DNA of 64,000 nucleotides from Toxorhynchites rutilus septentrionalis (Eukaryota > Arthropoda > Insecta > Diptera > Culicidae), in assembly GCF_029784135.1 (NCBI RefSeq), contig NC_073746.1, positions 3,554,136 through 3,618,135 on the forward strand, in the 5' to 3' direction. The translations under genes were made by a program, and so were the position numbers. This document shows positions 1-12,764 of the stretch, piece by piece; positions within the stretch are counted from its first letter, which is position 1, and the number at the start of each line of letters is the position of its first letter. Under the pieces are notes generated by a model, which searched no databases, was not told the origin of the DNA, and worked only from the letters and a program-made list of their open reading frames with translations.

Positions 1-1722
1 TCCACAAATCTGGCCGTTTTGACCGTTTGATACTGTAAACAAATCAAATGGCAGATCGCGCTCAAGATTGACCACTAACATATAAAAAAAATTAATATTT
101 AAAAATGTTCAGCGATAACATTTAAAGTTACAAATAATTCAATAGAAAAAAATACATCTTTTCAATCGGAAAAATCACGGCTATAGATAGAGCTATGTGT
201 GGCCCGGCTATACATGTGTTTAACCCGATCTGGCGTTATTCTACTCTCTTCGCGTTTTGTGTCATTAAACTAATATAACGAAAGTCACAAATATAACTTT
301 ATTTTCTGATATTTTCCTATGAATCACTTAGTGAATGTTCAAAAATCCATTCACATTCTCTGAATCGCACGACTCGACTGAAACTTCATTTGAATCGAGA
401 GAAACATCAACACAAATCGCTATTATTTTCCGAGAATTATTTTTACTATACCAGAATTGTTTGTCTACGAACTTTGAACTTGCACTGCTCTGAAATAAGT
501 TTTTTTTTCTTCTTCCATCGAAACAGAAATCAAACACAGCCCCGACTAGTCACGAAAGGGCATCATCGAGCAAACGAAACAGAAACACAACCGAATCTCG
601 AAATAAAAGCGCAATGAAACGGAAGGCACATTTCCGTCAGTCACCATCCTCCCCACAGGACTTATGCACGTCTCGAACAGAACATCCACTGCAGGTTCCA
701 AATTCACAAATTTTGGCTCCAATCGTTCGGAATAATTTCCCATCCCGACAGCTCAGCTGACACAACAAGGCGAATCAGACGAGGTGGACACTTGCGACAC
801 AAAATAAATAAAACGAAAAATTAAAAAGATTAGTTTCGATTTCATTTGTATCATTTTTTATTTCTCATTCGTCCTAAAAGATCGTTTACTAAGGTATGTA
901 GGTTTTTATCTGCTCCGTGTTAGCATTATGCTTTCCCATCTTTTTCTTTTTGCACGTGAGCTTGCGCTTCTTCTGACGTCTTTCTCTCTCTCACACAACA
1001 TAGAACACGAAGAAAACTCTTCCGTTCACAAAGTCTTTGGTTTTTTTTTATTTACGCCAGTTTTTTTTGTTGTTAAAGTTTAATTAAATTAACTTTTTAC
1101 AGGTTTTTTTTTTCATATATAAAACTAGCCTAGGATTTTTTTCCTTATTTTTTTCGATCTTTTCGTCAATTTAACCATTTATATACCTTTTTTTGCTCGA
1201 ATGTGTATATATAATTTACTTCATTGCTATATTAATATAAACTAGTTTTCGTTTTTTCTGTACACCTAATTAATTACCAGTTTTTCTTTCTTTCATTAAT
1301 TTAAATTACAAGTCTTTTTTCATTACGAAAAGGATTACCTTCTTGGTTTCCTCCTTTCCACAAGTTTCCGCATTCGTTCGCTTCCACAAGCCCCGAATCG
1401 TAAATGGTACACAGCGCTCAATTTCTCACACACACGGAGAAATGCTCATCTCAGTTTTGTGTGTGTGTGTGTTTGTGTGTTTTGCTTTGTTTAGTTTTGT
1501 GTTTTCTCATAGCTCAGTCGACAAACCCTCGTAAAAAAATTATCCATTCTAACCGTGAACTAAGCGATCAAACAACGATGATATATGTATACAAAATAAA
1601 CTCTAATTCTTGCTCGCTCTCGCACTCCCACGCACACGCACCGTGTCCGTTTGTCGTTTGTCTCTGCACTTTGTTTGTCCCGAAACTGCACTCTCAAAAG
1701 CAAAACAACTTTAAAAAATTGA
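1..1722 (-). other. 3' flank and probable 3' UTR of the kekkon-like gene
   Basis: No credible coding region is visible. The stretch is T-rich on the plus strand and directly follows the kekkon stop codon on the minus strand. Possible polyadenylation signals (AATAAA on the minus strand) lie at 1048-1053 and 858-863, which would give a 3' UTR of roughly 0.7-0.9 kb. A GT microsatellite lies at about 1459-1480. The true transcript end cannot be fixed from sequence alone. Confidence 0.4.
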
Positions 1723-4182
1723 CTACACATCAGTACCGCATCCCTCCTGGTAACCCTCGTCTGGGGAGTTCCGGCTGTTGGATAATGCACGTTTCAAGGC
1801 CGTCACTGGGGGCAGAACCGGCACGCCCCCTTTCTGCCACACCCGCAGGGTTTTCGCATTCATCGGCATGCTCCCGGTGCTACCGTGATGTGCAGGCTGT
1901 AAACTGCTGAGCTTGTTGTGTAGCTGCTCCGCTCCGGGCACGATGGGTAGACCGTAATCGGACGGATAACCACCACCACCCCCGGAAGGAACTACTCCGG
2001 TGCCACCGACGGCACCCACCACACTGGAACCACTGCTGCTATTGCCTCCACCTCCACCGGCAACTGCCAGTGTGCCGCTTCCGCCGAAATGTGTCCGCGG
2101 AAAGGTGCGGCTTAGGTAATCCACCGACGAAGTTTCGTCGTCAAGATTCAGGGTATTATTGTTGGCCCCGCCGATGATGGGCATCTTATCCGAATAGGCA
2201 GTGTAACCTCCGCTTGCGATCGTTGAACTCGGAGCTCGCGTCAGAAGCATATCGGTTGTTTGTTCCAGTGCCGAGGTTAGATTGGAGCTGTGCGTTTCCC
2301 AAAGACCGGAAGGATACAGCGAATCGCAACCGGCCCGACTATACTCGCCACTACCTGGCCGCTCGATGGGATCCATCAGCGAGAGGGTATTGAAAGCGGT
2401 GGCCATATTGACGGAGAGGGGCACACCGGCACTACTGTTATCGCCCAGACCTGGAGGTCCGGTGCCACCGGCAAGGTCGCTGACGCTACCGAGCCGCTTC
2501 GTGTCATTGATCAGGTCTGGGTTGTTCCCAGCGGACGAATGCGTTGGCGACACAAAGCAGTTACCGGACGCGATCAAACTACCACCGGCATCGTAATGGG
2601 ACGTCGAGTAGGGCAGATCGGTCAACCGGGGAGGTTTTTGCACCGGATTGGCGCACTTTAGATCGCCGGAGTTTTTTCGATCTGGAGAATGGACATCATT
2701 AATGGGGGTGCTCACCTTGCCATTTACATTACTAGAGGGACTTACAGAAGTGATCACCTCGACCTGGCCGGGCGTTTTCGTCTCCGTCATCGGCATCCGG
2801 CGCAACCGAACCAACAGAAACAGTATACTTAGGAGTATGAACAGTATCAGAATGACGAGGGCCACGCTCAGACCGATGATTTGTTTGTTCTCGATGGCGA
2901 ACCCGATGTCGCGCATTACCACGTGCAAGGTGAAGTTCGCCTCGGCGGTCCCGGCCCGGTTCTCAACGACGCAGTAAAATTCGTTTGAATCGGTCTCTTG
3001 GGCGTTCGTCAGCACCAACCGGCTGCGCTTCTCGAAGTTACCCTGCTCGTATACGTACACCCGCTGGTAGGAACTAAACTGGGAGTTGTTGGCGAGTAGT
3101 TTACCGTTCCAGTACCAGTTGACACTGGCCGACGGAACGGCACTTGTGCGGCACTCAATGCTGGCGTTCTCACCGGTGAAGGCCTGGATGTACCGTCGCA
3201 CCGGGAGCATTTCGGGCTTACATGCAAAGTCGTCCACGTGCAGATCCCCGAAGGTTTTTCCGATGATCCGCTCTGGTCCACCGGCGCATATCGGGGCGAT
3301 CGGGTACGGTATGTTGTTATCGGCCAGCCAAACTTTGGTGGCCCGTAGTCGACAATCGCAAACCCAGGGGTTTTCGTGCAGTTCGACGCCATGCAACTTG
3401 CTGAGCGTTTCGATCGTCTTAGGCCGTAATTCTGACAGTTGATTGCCGTTCAGCTTGAGTGAATGGAGCGAGGTGAGGCCTTCGAACGCCTGCGGAGCTA
3501 TGGTTTGGATCTCGCAGTACGACAGATCCAGCTTGTTGAGGCTGGTAACGTTCCGGAAGGCATGCGAATCGATTTTCTGGATGTGATTACGAGCGAGCGT
3601 TAGATCTCTCAGCGACGCTATGTATTGAAACGAGGCCGACGGAACCGCTGTGAGCAGATTGAGCGAGAGATCCAACTCGACGAGATTGGTCAAACCGGCA
3701 AACGCGCCGTCATCTATCTGCCCCAGCCGACAGTTGCGAAGGTAAAGCTTCTGCAGATTGAGCAAATTCGCCCGACTAAACGTCTCCTTTGGCAGTATCT
3801 GGAGATTGTTTCCGGACATGTCGAGCACCTGGGTGGAGTGGTCAATGTGCTCCGGGATGATGATCAACTGTTTATCGATGCATTCGACCGCCTGTTTGCC
3901 ACCTTTCCATTTGCACTGACACGCGGCCGGACAGCTGCGTTCCGCTCCGGAGTGCGCTATGCACACGTTCATAAGGATCAACGCCACGAGCAGCCGGGCG
4001 GATGTGATGGACGAGATTGACGAGTTTGCTGTTGTTGTTGTTTTCGTTCGATGAGAGGAGCATGGTTTCGTCCGGCTCCTGCCACTGCTGGTTCTGCTGG
4101 TGTCCGAAATTGATGATGACGACGACGACGACGTTGTCGATGCCATTGTTGTCTCGCTGGGAATCTGTTGATGCGCAGTCAT
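1723..4182 (-). CDS. kek: Kekkon-family LRR/Ig single-pass transmembrane protein
   Basis: This single-exon reading frame gives an 819-residue protein from the ATG at 4182. Domains in order: a Ser/Thr-rich N-terminus (1-60); a hydrophobic signal segment around 62-80; an LRR N-cap with cysteines 84, 88, 90 and 101; about six leucine-rich repeats (115-270); an LRR C-cap with cysteines 275, 277, 299 and 321; one Ig domain (about 327-420, cysteines 344 and 404); a membrane helix (about 434-458) followed by basic residues; and a long Gly/Ser-rich cytoplasmic tail ending in Thr-Asp-Val, a class I PDZ-binding signature. This order is that of insect Kekkon proteins, cell-surface proteins of which Drosophila Kek1 is known to bind and inhibit the EGF receptor. 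The paralogue (kek1, kek2 or other) is not resolved. A second ATG at 4146 has a better Kozak context (ACAATGG) and may be the real start, giving 807 residues. No frame break is seen. It appears intron-less, and no host gene is adjacent. Confidence 0.9.
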   Translation of the reverse strand: MTAHQQIPSETTMASTTSSSSSSSISDTSRTSSGRSRTKPCSSHRTKTTTTANSSISSITSARLLVALILMNVCIAHSGAERSCPAACQCKWKGGKQAVECIDKQLIIIPEHIDHSTQVLDMSGNNLQILPKETFSRANLLNLQKLYLRNCRLGQIDDGAFAGLTNLVELDLSLNLLTAVPSASFQYIASLRDLTLARNHIQKIDSHAFRNVTSLNKLDLSYCEIQTIAPQAFEGLTSLHSLKLNGNQLSELRPKTIETLSKLHGVELHENPWVCDCRLRATKVWLADNNIPYPIAPICAGGPERIIGKTFGDLHVDDFACKPEMLPVRRYIQAFTGENASIECRTSAVPSASVNWYWNGKLLANNSQFSSYQRVYVYEQGNFEKRSRLVLTNAQETDSNEFYCVVENRAGTAEANFTLHVVMRDIGFAIENKQIIGLSVALVILILFILLSILFLLVRLRRMPMTETKTPGQVEVITSVSPSSNVNGKVSTPINDVHSPDRKNSGDLKCANPVQKPPRLTDLPYSTSHYDAGGSLIASGNCFVSPTHSSAGNNPDLINDTKRLGSVSDLAGGTGPPGLGDNSSAGVPLSVNMATAFNTLSLMDPIERPGSGEYSRAGCDSLYPSGLWETHSSNLTSALEQTTDMLLTRAPSSTIASGGYTAYSDKMPIIGGANNNTLNLDDETSSVDYLSRTFPRTHFGGSGTLAVAGGGGGNSSSGSSVVGAVGGTGVVPSGGGGGYPSDYGLPIVPGAEQLHNKLSSLQPAHHGSTGSMPMNAKTLRVWQKGGVPVLPPVTALKRALSNSRNSPDEGYQEGCGTDV

Positions 4183-7100
4183 GGGGAAGATTTCTGCTTT
4201 TTGCAAGCAAAAATGATGGAAGATGAAGTGCTCACCGATATCAGAGATGTGCTATACTTCTTTCGTGTCCCTGCAGAACATGTGATGGTGCTTGTATGCT
4301 AGCGTTGGGGGTGGGAGAAGGTGGAAGTGGATGATGCTTGAGTGCGGGAATGCTTTACTGCTTTGGTACGACGATGAGGATGAGGACGACGACGACGGTG
4401 ATTGCTTTGTATTCACACCCACCAGAGTAAACCGAAGGTCTGCATACAATTCACTATCATCAATCTCGACTCTCGGCTACTAATCGTTCGGGCTGAAACC
4501 ATATCAGGCTCTCTGTTTCTGCAAATGATGATGTAAAGCAAAAGCTCTTTCGCTGCGGCGGACGGTTTCCCTTGGCTATCGGAAAGAATTAGACGAGGCT
4601 GCCTCCGTCTCCCGCTCTAGTGCCCTCTATTTCTTGCTCGCCTCGGCAGCAGCAGCGTATAGAAAGGATTTTTGGATTTAGCCAGCTTCCTTCTGGCAGC
4701 AGCTCTTTCTCCGCGCTGCCGCTGATGGGTTGAGTCTAGATTATCGGGCCCGGATAATTGTGCGCAAATTTCTGGCTTTCCTTCTCGAAGACCTTCACGC
4801 TTTCGGCAATATCAAATTATAAGGCTCATTACCAGAGGGATTACGTAATTTTCGCCTTTGATCGGCTCTTGCGTCCGTTCGGGTTTTGTATGAGGCGGAG
4901 TTTGAAACACGTGCGCCCCAAATATAATCACAGCACCCCAAACAAGTCTGTCTTATTATTCGTCATCCGAAACTGTGTCTATCTTCTGGTCAGAACCGCT
5001 CGGCACCAAGTTTATCAACGAAACCTTCTTAATCACACTTAATCCTGAAGGGTTTTCTCATCGCACTAATTTACCGCTTTACACTCTTCCAGTGCCAACC
5101 CCGTCCACTGACTACTTGCTGTATACTTGCACTAACCGAGTGAATCTGGCTGGATTTTTTTTTCTTGCCGAGCACTAAACTGATTTTCGCGTTTTCACCT
5201 CATTTACTCTTTTCTTTATCACGCGTCTCATCAGCCGGCAAAAGGCTTCTCACTCACAAAAATTGATTTTCCACCACCAAAGTGTTTTCTTCGGTCTTTC
5301 GCGGTCTCACCTCCTCTCTCTCTTTCTCAAAGTCGTTGCAGCGCCGAGTATTAAAATAAATAATAATTATCACATTACTATTTATAGGGTATCACACGCG
5401 GACTGCTCCCGTTTCCTTTATTATTATTAGCACTCTTCGTCGTAACGTTCCGTGGTTTTTGGCCGTTTCACTCACTTGCACCCCGTTCCTCGACGGTCAC
5501 AAACGGAAAGGCGAAATCATAAAAATTCAATTTTATATATAAATCTATTTTTCATTCACTGGTAATAAATCCAATTTAATCCTTGTTATGTGTGCTTTAT
5601 ACGAAAATTTATTACGTAATACGGTCGGGATGCGGCGCGTAGTCGAGATCCTGGCGCACACACGGTGTAATACCCGGAGTCGGAGTGGTTGCCCGGTTGC
5701 GGTGCGGTTGTGTGTATATTTGTGCACATCCAGGATAATTGATCGACCGAGGAAAACAACGCAAAAAAAACACTTTTATTCGGAAATTGAATTCCTCATA
5801 ATCCTGTGTTGTTGTTTTTTTCTCTGCGGTCAGTTACGGCTCTCACTGTTTCGATTCGATACGGTTTCTTCGTCGGTCACTAGTGTTTTTGTACGGCCCA
5901 ATGTTTACGTGGGGTTCGTTTGTAATTCCCTTGCGGTTATTCCGTACTCACTCGAAGCATGGTAAACCTCTCCGTTCTTCCTCTCGCACGGTTTACCGAG
6001 GAAACATCACTTGATCTCGGTCTCGGGTTGCTTTCTAGAGCAGCTTCCGTTCCCAAAAAAAACTAGCTTTCCAAATTTCAACTCACTATCCGAAACGATA
6101 ATTACGAACTTCCGCTCAAATAGCACACACGAGAGGGCATTCCCACTTTACAATCCAACATCTCAGCGGCGCTTTCGTGGAACATTAGTGCGTGCCTACA
6201 ACTGCGATTGATTTTTCTCCTCCGTTTTCACTGTTCATGATTACTGCTTCCCCCTTCGTACGTTATTTTTTTTTTTTTTGATTAATGTTCACCTTCCTCC
6301 GAGTGCCGAGGCTCAGAGTTCAACACACCACACCACACCAATTTACTTCCTCCTGTTCGGTGAGAAAGAAAAGAAAATGAATGGGACAAAATTGCTTCCT
6401 TCTCCTCTTATTGGATTTTCGAATGGATACACACACTTTTTCATAGAAGCCTTCTCTGCCTTCTGGCTATGCACTGCCAAAGATCAAAAAATGACACACG
6501 CACGGATGGAACGAGACACGTCCGAACCACACGGTAAACAAGCATTGACTGAATCTTCGCCAGCATACCGAATGCACGAGCCTTGCGTACTGTGATGGGA
6601 CCGGGAGAAACCTCTACGAGAGCATAAAGCGATGCTCATCGGGTAGGGGATCTCTCGCTGTCAACATTATTGATTGCGTACGTATGCCGCTGCCGTAAAA
6701 AGCATAGATCCTCAATTATCTCACCATGCTTTGGTCGTCCTCTCTGCTCGAGAGTGATCTGTATCTTTGCTCTCCTCTCGCCGCACACACAGGGTGGCAA
6801 CATTTGTCGGAGTTCGCCCGAAACCACCACACGCGAGGACTTTCCGGATAGACTATGCGCACCACAATCCGCATCCGCTCACGAGTCCCGTTCGATCCAT
6901 GGGAACCCTCGTCGAAGAGCCTCGCAATACACATCCTCCCTCTCGCTGTCGGAGTTGTTCCGCTCTCTCTCTTTTTATGCTACCAATATTATGCTCATAA
7001 CGCTCTCCGCGCGTATGTTTTTCAGCCGCTCTTGATACAGCCCACATCGTGTTTTTCAACATCTTATTGCCACTTCCACCCATCGCTTCCCAGCAGAGCA

Positions 7101-7500
7101 ACCCCCCCTCCACCCACCAAAAAAAGCGGCATCCGATTTCATCGGCTGATAATCGCACTGCTGGCTTCTGCTGCCGCTGCTGCGGAAAAGCGCTGTGTTT
7201 TGTGCTGATTCAACATGCGAAACAAAACAAAACACGGGAGCCCAAAAATTAAAAAAAAAAACTGAACTGAAGAGAAAACGGCGAAGCTGGGTTGATAAAA
7301 ACCCAGCGAACCTGGAAGCCACAACTGTTTACAGATTGCCGTGTGGAGGAAGCCCTTCGCTCATCTGTTCCGTCCGCCTAGAAGGCAACGACAGAGGAAT
7401 GGTATGTGCAAGGGAAGGAAGCCTTAAAGTGTGTATGTCTTTTTTTTTTGGTTCGAAGGGAGGCTCTTGAGCAGCGTTGCCAATGTCCCATTGTTTTAAT
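4183..7500 (-). other. Upstream region of the kekkon-like gene: probable 5' UTR/promoter, no ORF
   Basis: This is mixed-composition single-copy-looking DNA with CT/GA-rich stretches and short CAG runs, but no reading frame that looks coding. Being directly 5' of the kekkon CDS, it should hold the 5' UTR, any 5' UTR intron and promoter elements. No TATA box or initiator can be assigned with confidence. Short overlapping ORFs on both strands around 6.3-7.5 kb have no recognisable domains and look like chance. Confidence 0.35.
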
Positions 7501-7669
7501 TTTATTCTTCCAGTGTTTTTTTTTATTCTCGATCCTGTCAAACAGTTAGATTCTAAAATCTTTTATTTTTTTCGAATATTATCTAGTTTTCCAGTTTTTT
7601 ATATGTGTGCTTTTTTTACCCATTTTATGTAAAATAATCTTATAATCTTCAAATATTATATCTCTCTCC

Positions 7670-7830
7670 ACCCGAGATGAAGGTGTGAAGATTCACGGGT
7701 TTTGGTTGTGTTAAACTTTGATTGCATTAGGGTCAGTCCACATACCACGTGGACAGCAAAAGCATTATTTTAGACACCCCCTTGCTCATATGTGGACAAG
7801 CGTGGGCATTCCTTATACCCCTACCCCTGT
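7670..7830. repeat. Dispersed repeat with a retrotransposon-LTR-like segment
   Basis: Positions about 7674-7730 resemble the minus strand of the Bel/Pao LTR-like sequence near 58.95-59.02 kb: both read GAGATGAA, then GTGAGAAGATTCACG or a close variant, then TTGTGTTAAACTTT. The next segment contains the E-box-like CACGTGGACA and a C-rich stretch, a pattern I associate with dispersed mosquito repeats, but I cannot name the family. It is probably an old LTR fragment next to another repeat. Confidence 0.3.
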
Positions 7831-8699
7831 TGACCACTTGAAAATTACATCAAATTAAAAAAAAAAAAATCAAGAAAATAAATGAATTGCGCTTAAATTC
7901 CATTTTATTTAATTTGTTTCTATTTACTATTCAATTTTGTTCTTATTAAGATATTAGAATTATTAAAAGTAACGATTTGTTCTCAACTCTTTTTTTTTCA
8001 ACATTTTCCGGATGCTCAATAGTGCCAAACCTATGCCAAACCGATAAAGTGGCTCTCCGATTTTCGTATTTTATGTTTTTTTTTTTTATTTTGGAATGAC
8101 TGTGTTTTTCTTTCGAATTCCATTTACGTTGTGTTGATGGTTTTCCGTTAAAATCCAAAATACCAGATGTGAAGCTAATCTCGAGCATTTTTTTTAACCG
8201 GTGTAAGATTACAGAACTTTTTGAATTTAAAAGGAAACTAAAAAGACAATTAAATCAAGCAGTTCGTTCGAAAACAGTTATTGGAATTTATCGAAGAAAA
8301 GCGAATCTCGCAGTGGATAAATAAAAAACGATATGGCCATAATCTTTCTGTTCAAGTTATAAAACTGTTGTTAGTCAGTACCCAATTTCTGATGGCGTTC
8401 ATTTAGCTGAACAGCAAATTCATCATCTCATTAACAATAGTTTACTATTTTTTCGTCTAAGCATGAATGATGTACTTCCGCTTTTGACGAATTTCATGCC
8501 AACGCGTTTTAGGAGTTGGCAGCACCATCTCAGATAGCAGTGAAACGTGGTGGGTGTAAAGACATGGTTCATTTAAGCAACTTTACATACTTGAAATATT
8601 CGAAAAATAATGAGACTACTTTTTGGAAAAAGCCAATTTTTTTTCTTATTTTTTTACAAAAATTTATAACATACGTAGGTTTCAAATTCATGTCAAAGG
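7831..8699. other. AT-rich DNA without a gene
   Basis: I see no coding region. Positions 8032-8051 (ATGCCAAACCGATAAAGTGG) closely match the outer ends of the foldback element at 34,563 and 36,978, so part of this stretch is a fragment of that family. Confidence 0.4.
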
Positions 8700-10337
8700 A
8701 TGAAATGTAGGAAATTGTTTAAATTTTCACAAAAAAAATACCAAATATTTTTTGGAAAAATAAAATGTCGCTGACAAGAAAAAAGTCATTTTAAGAATAA
8801 AAATTCATTTTTCTCAAAAACGCATTTTTTTTAAATTCCCAAAAATATATATATGAATAGCACTTAAAAATTCCAACAAGTCGTCCATACATCGGAAGAT
8901 GGGCACTTTTACAGGGAAAAGGTTTTCCGAACAACCACTTTTTCATATTTTCTTTGAAAAAAATGCAACTTATCCTTATTTTGTTTAAAGTCAAGATAGC
9001 GATATAGTGTATTCGACAAAGTTTTAAATCTTATCAAAATATAAACTTTCTTCGAAGACATCAACTTTCTATCTTTTATAGTTTCTGGAATATAAGTCAT
9101 TTTTGTATGAAGACTCCTGAAAAAAATAATGTTTTGCTCGTAACATTTTTGCGTGTAAATTCTCACGTTTCACATGTTCTTGACATGTTTCTAAATAGAG
9201 AAAAGTTAGCATATCATTCAAATTGCGATAATTTATACATAAAATGTAACGAACAGTACATTAATAGCATTTTTTCGAAGAAAAACATGAAAAAGTTGTT
9301 GCTCGAAAAACTTTTTCCATGTAAATATGCCCATCGTCCGATGTATGGAAAACTTGTTGGAAATTATAAGGGCTATTTATATCTGTTTTTTCAGAATTTT
9401 AAGAGCATATTTTTCGAGAAAAATGAATTTTAATTTTCAATTTTTTTTTTACAATGAAATTATTTTCAAAAAAAATCTTTGACAATTTTTTTATGAAAAC
9501 CTAAATAATTTCCTACATATCTGTTAAGAAATCGAAAACCGATGGTGTTAAAACACGCGGTCAGTTTGGTAGATTTTTATTAAACTTAACTTTCACAACT
9601 CTGTCTGATATTCTAGCGATAACACGATAGATGTTGAGTACTTCAGTATATATTTCTGCCTGAAGAAGAGAGTGATTCTGCGTTGCGCATTAATATTTAT
9701 AGTCTTGGTCAGATTAAAAGCGCGAGAAAAAGCTTTACGATAGGTCAAGCTGACCATTTAGACAAATTGAGCGAGAGCTCGAAAGTAAATGAGCTTTCTT
9801 CGTGGTTCTAGGACTAGACTAGGAAAATTATCTACATTCTTGAACAATTTCATTCTCTGACCAACTTTTTTTAGATATTATAGTTTTTAAATTAAGATTT
9901 TTCGGAAAAAAAAGTTGAAAAAACTCAAAATTTGAAAAGAAACCTTAAAAAAATCTATCAGACCTACAAAATTTTGGTCATAATGCTCTGCTAACTTTTT
10001 TTTTCTATTTGGAAACATGTCAAGAACATGTCAAACGTGAAAATTTACGCTCAAAATGTTACGAGCAAAATTTTTTTTTTTTCAGGAATCTTCATACAAA
10101 AATGACTTATATTCCAAAAACTAAAAAAGATAGAAAGTTAATGTCTTCGAAAAAAGTTTATGTTTTAATAAGATCTAAAACTTTGTCGAATACACTATAT
10201 CGCTATCTTGACTTGAAACAATATTAGGAGTGGTTGTATTTTTTCAAAGAAAACATAAAAGTTGTTGTTCGAAAACTTTTTCCCTGTAAAAGTGCACATC
10301 TTCCAATGTATGGACGACTTGTTGGAAATTTTAAGGG

Positions 10338-10419
<82 letters not shown>

Positions 10420-10510
10420 TTTATGTATATATATATATTTCTGAATTTAAAAAAAAATACGTTTTTGAGAGAAATGAATTTTTATTTTTAAATAACTTTT
10501 TTGTTTTAAA
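8700..10510. repeat. Large imperfect inverted-repeat (foldback) element
   Basis: The segment 8,840-9,200 reappears in reverse complement at about 10,000-10,350. Both carry the same blocks in mirrored order, such as GACATGTTTC, GCTCGTAACATTTT and GATAGCGATATAGTG. A further inverted copy of the outer part lies at 9,250-9,530. The arms share only moderate identity and hold no ORF with recognisable domains. I read it as a non-autonomous foldback/MITE complex with a partial duplication, not a gene. Confidence 0.6.
10339..10416. repeat. (TA)n microsatellite
   Basis: This is an uninterrupted run of about 39 TA units inside the right arm of the foldback element. It splits what was once continuous homology with 9,350-9,430, so the array expanded after the element was formed. 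Confidence 0.95.
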
Positions 10511-11527
10511 CTAAAATAATAAATTAAATTACACGTACTTTACTGTTACAGTATGCCTGAAAGATGGCGAATTTTGGCAAGAGATTGTAGAATAAAATAA
10601 TAAGATTGTAGAATGCAAAATAAAATTGAATATTTGAAGGTCTGCCTATAAAAATTATACTTTTATTTTTCCCAAAAATCGGCACGAATTTTTCGAACAA
10701 CCCAATATGAGCTATCCTGATTTCTTCCTGATCGCTTCCTGCTGAGTACATGCAAGCTAAACTCCAAAGAATTCTGCCCAAAATGTGAAAAATACATTAG
10801 GGTTGACATTGTACTCGAAGAATACGACGCCTATATATTGTATAGTTCTGGTCTCGGTACTTACCTTAGAAGCCTTCTGGATCGCTTTTTAGAAGATTTT
10901 CGTCTGGTTGCAGGCTTTTTAGAAGAATTTCGTTCTAATCCCACCAGATCATAACTATCTTCGCGTGAAAAACGGCTTTGAAGTTCTTTTCGCTTGTCCC
11001 CAGATTTTTCATCTCAACAATGTTGTAAATAATTTAATGTTTCATGGCCCATTTGCTACAAATATGTGTTTTTATCGCATCATCGTTCATAGAAATATAA
11101 GCGAATTGGAAAGAGATGCATTGTATTAAATGTTTTTCGGTCAAATAATATGAGACGCATATGTTGTAGTATTTTACGTAATAACGATTTACCAGGATTT
11201 TCAAAATTTTTAATGAATGATTCTTGACCATGGAGGAATGCATAGTCCTCTACTACTGAATGTGTTGAAAGAATATACACAGAAACTAATTACATATTTA
11301 CAAAACATATTTTGCACATTACATTCATCATTTATAAAGAAACCGAACATATCACGAGCTAAAATGTTTATTTTTTCTTTGATTTCATCTTATGTTTGAT
11401 TTCATCAGAATTAGTATTCTAATGTCTATTATTTTTGGATTTTAGAGGATTTTTATGGAAATTTATTTCTTGTATTTCTTGTATTTCAAATCTGATCACG
11501 TTTTTTATAGTAAGGGCGCTGATCACA

Positions 11528-11720
11528 TCATTCTTCTAAAACTTGAACAAAAACTGAAAACTTTTCGTCTCAATCTAGGTCATGCGAAGTCAATCAATTT
11601 ATTTTTCAAGCGCATTTTGCATTAAAAAAACTTGTAACTTTTTTCTGTCAAATGTTTCTCCGATTAAAGGAACAAACGATTTTGTGACTCGGAATTTGTT
11701 CATTTACGTTTTCGGTCGAA
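11528..11720 (+). repeat. Dispersed repeat, also present inverted at 58,420-58,615
   Basis: The block containing ACTTTTCGTCTCAATCTAGG and TTTATTTTTCAAG is found again in reverse complement at about 58,420-58,615, colinear over roughly 190 bp with scattered differences. It has no ORF. It is an interspersed repeat of unknown class. Confidence 0.65.
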
Positions 11721-12660
11721 TTCCTTCATCACTTTGTGACGTTTGATTACTGCTACCTACACGCAGCTGAGAGACGATAGTATCGAAAATTCAGGAAAAG
11801 TTCATTCGAATCATTTAAATTCATTGTCGGTTTCAATGGTGTGGAAAATTTGATAAGTCGGTTTTAATTATATTAAATTTGAAGAATTATGTTGACACTA
11901 TTATCTGAAACTCTTTCAGTTCAGAGGATTAAAAGTGTATGGTGGATGCATTGAAACATCCCAATCAAGCTATCGGAATTGCGTGACCTTCAGGACAACG
12001 ATGGAACGTTTCTGGTCAATTGCTTGGTTCAAACGGTCTATTTGTTTACAGTAGAAATCTAAATTTAATGTATTGAACTAAACAATTTGAGAAAAAAATA
12101 AAAGAAAATTAAAAAATTAATTAAATTGCACTCATTTTACTGCTGCAGTATCGGCGTAATAAACGCCGTTCACAATTTCAGCGGTCTGACCTGCATTTTC
12201 ACCTTTATAAAAGTAAAAGTGTAAAATGTACCGAATTTTCTTATTGTTCACTTCCATTGTTAACACCATGTAACTCACAACTGAATGGAGCATGCCGATC
12301 AACAAAGCTGAAGTTTTGTTTTTTATTTTTATTTTCTTCTTTTTGTATATCTTCCTATTTTCACATATATAGCCACTAATCCACAAGTTTTTCGGATAGC
12401 CTAATCAATAATGTTTATAAAGTTGTAATATACTTATGAGTTATTCTATTATTATGATAAAAAAGTTTTTTTTTAAATTCGTTTTTATTCGGAAAAAAAT
12501 GATTTTTTTGTAATTTTTTATCTTTATTTTACGTTTTCTCAGGTATAGTCCTTGCTACAGTCCTGAAATTTTTCAACTTTTCTTAGTTGAAGTGTCTAAT
12601 TACTATAGGAAATTCAAAAAAACCAATCGGTGAAAGTCACTTCTCCGATTTTTATTCGCT

Positions 12661-12764
12661 CAACCCTTAATTTTTTTACTATTAAAATAAAAAATACTGT
12701 GTTTGAAATACCGTTTAGAAATTATGTAAGGAAGAAAACACATCATCATGAATTTAAGGGTTAA
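12661..12764. repeat. Short unit with inverted ends (AACCCTTAA / TTAAGGGTT)
   Basis: The ends AACCCTTAATTT and AATTTAAGGGTT are inverted copies about 100 bp apart. The right end is followed by TTAA while the left has TCAA. This could be a tiny piggyBac-type MITE with a mutated left target site, or a chance palindrome. Confidence 0.3.

Noticed and set aside
3009..4020. Several ORFs of 110-131 codons on both strands inside the kekkon gene
   Set aside because: They are other-frame shadows of the kekkon coding region with no domains.
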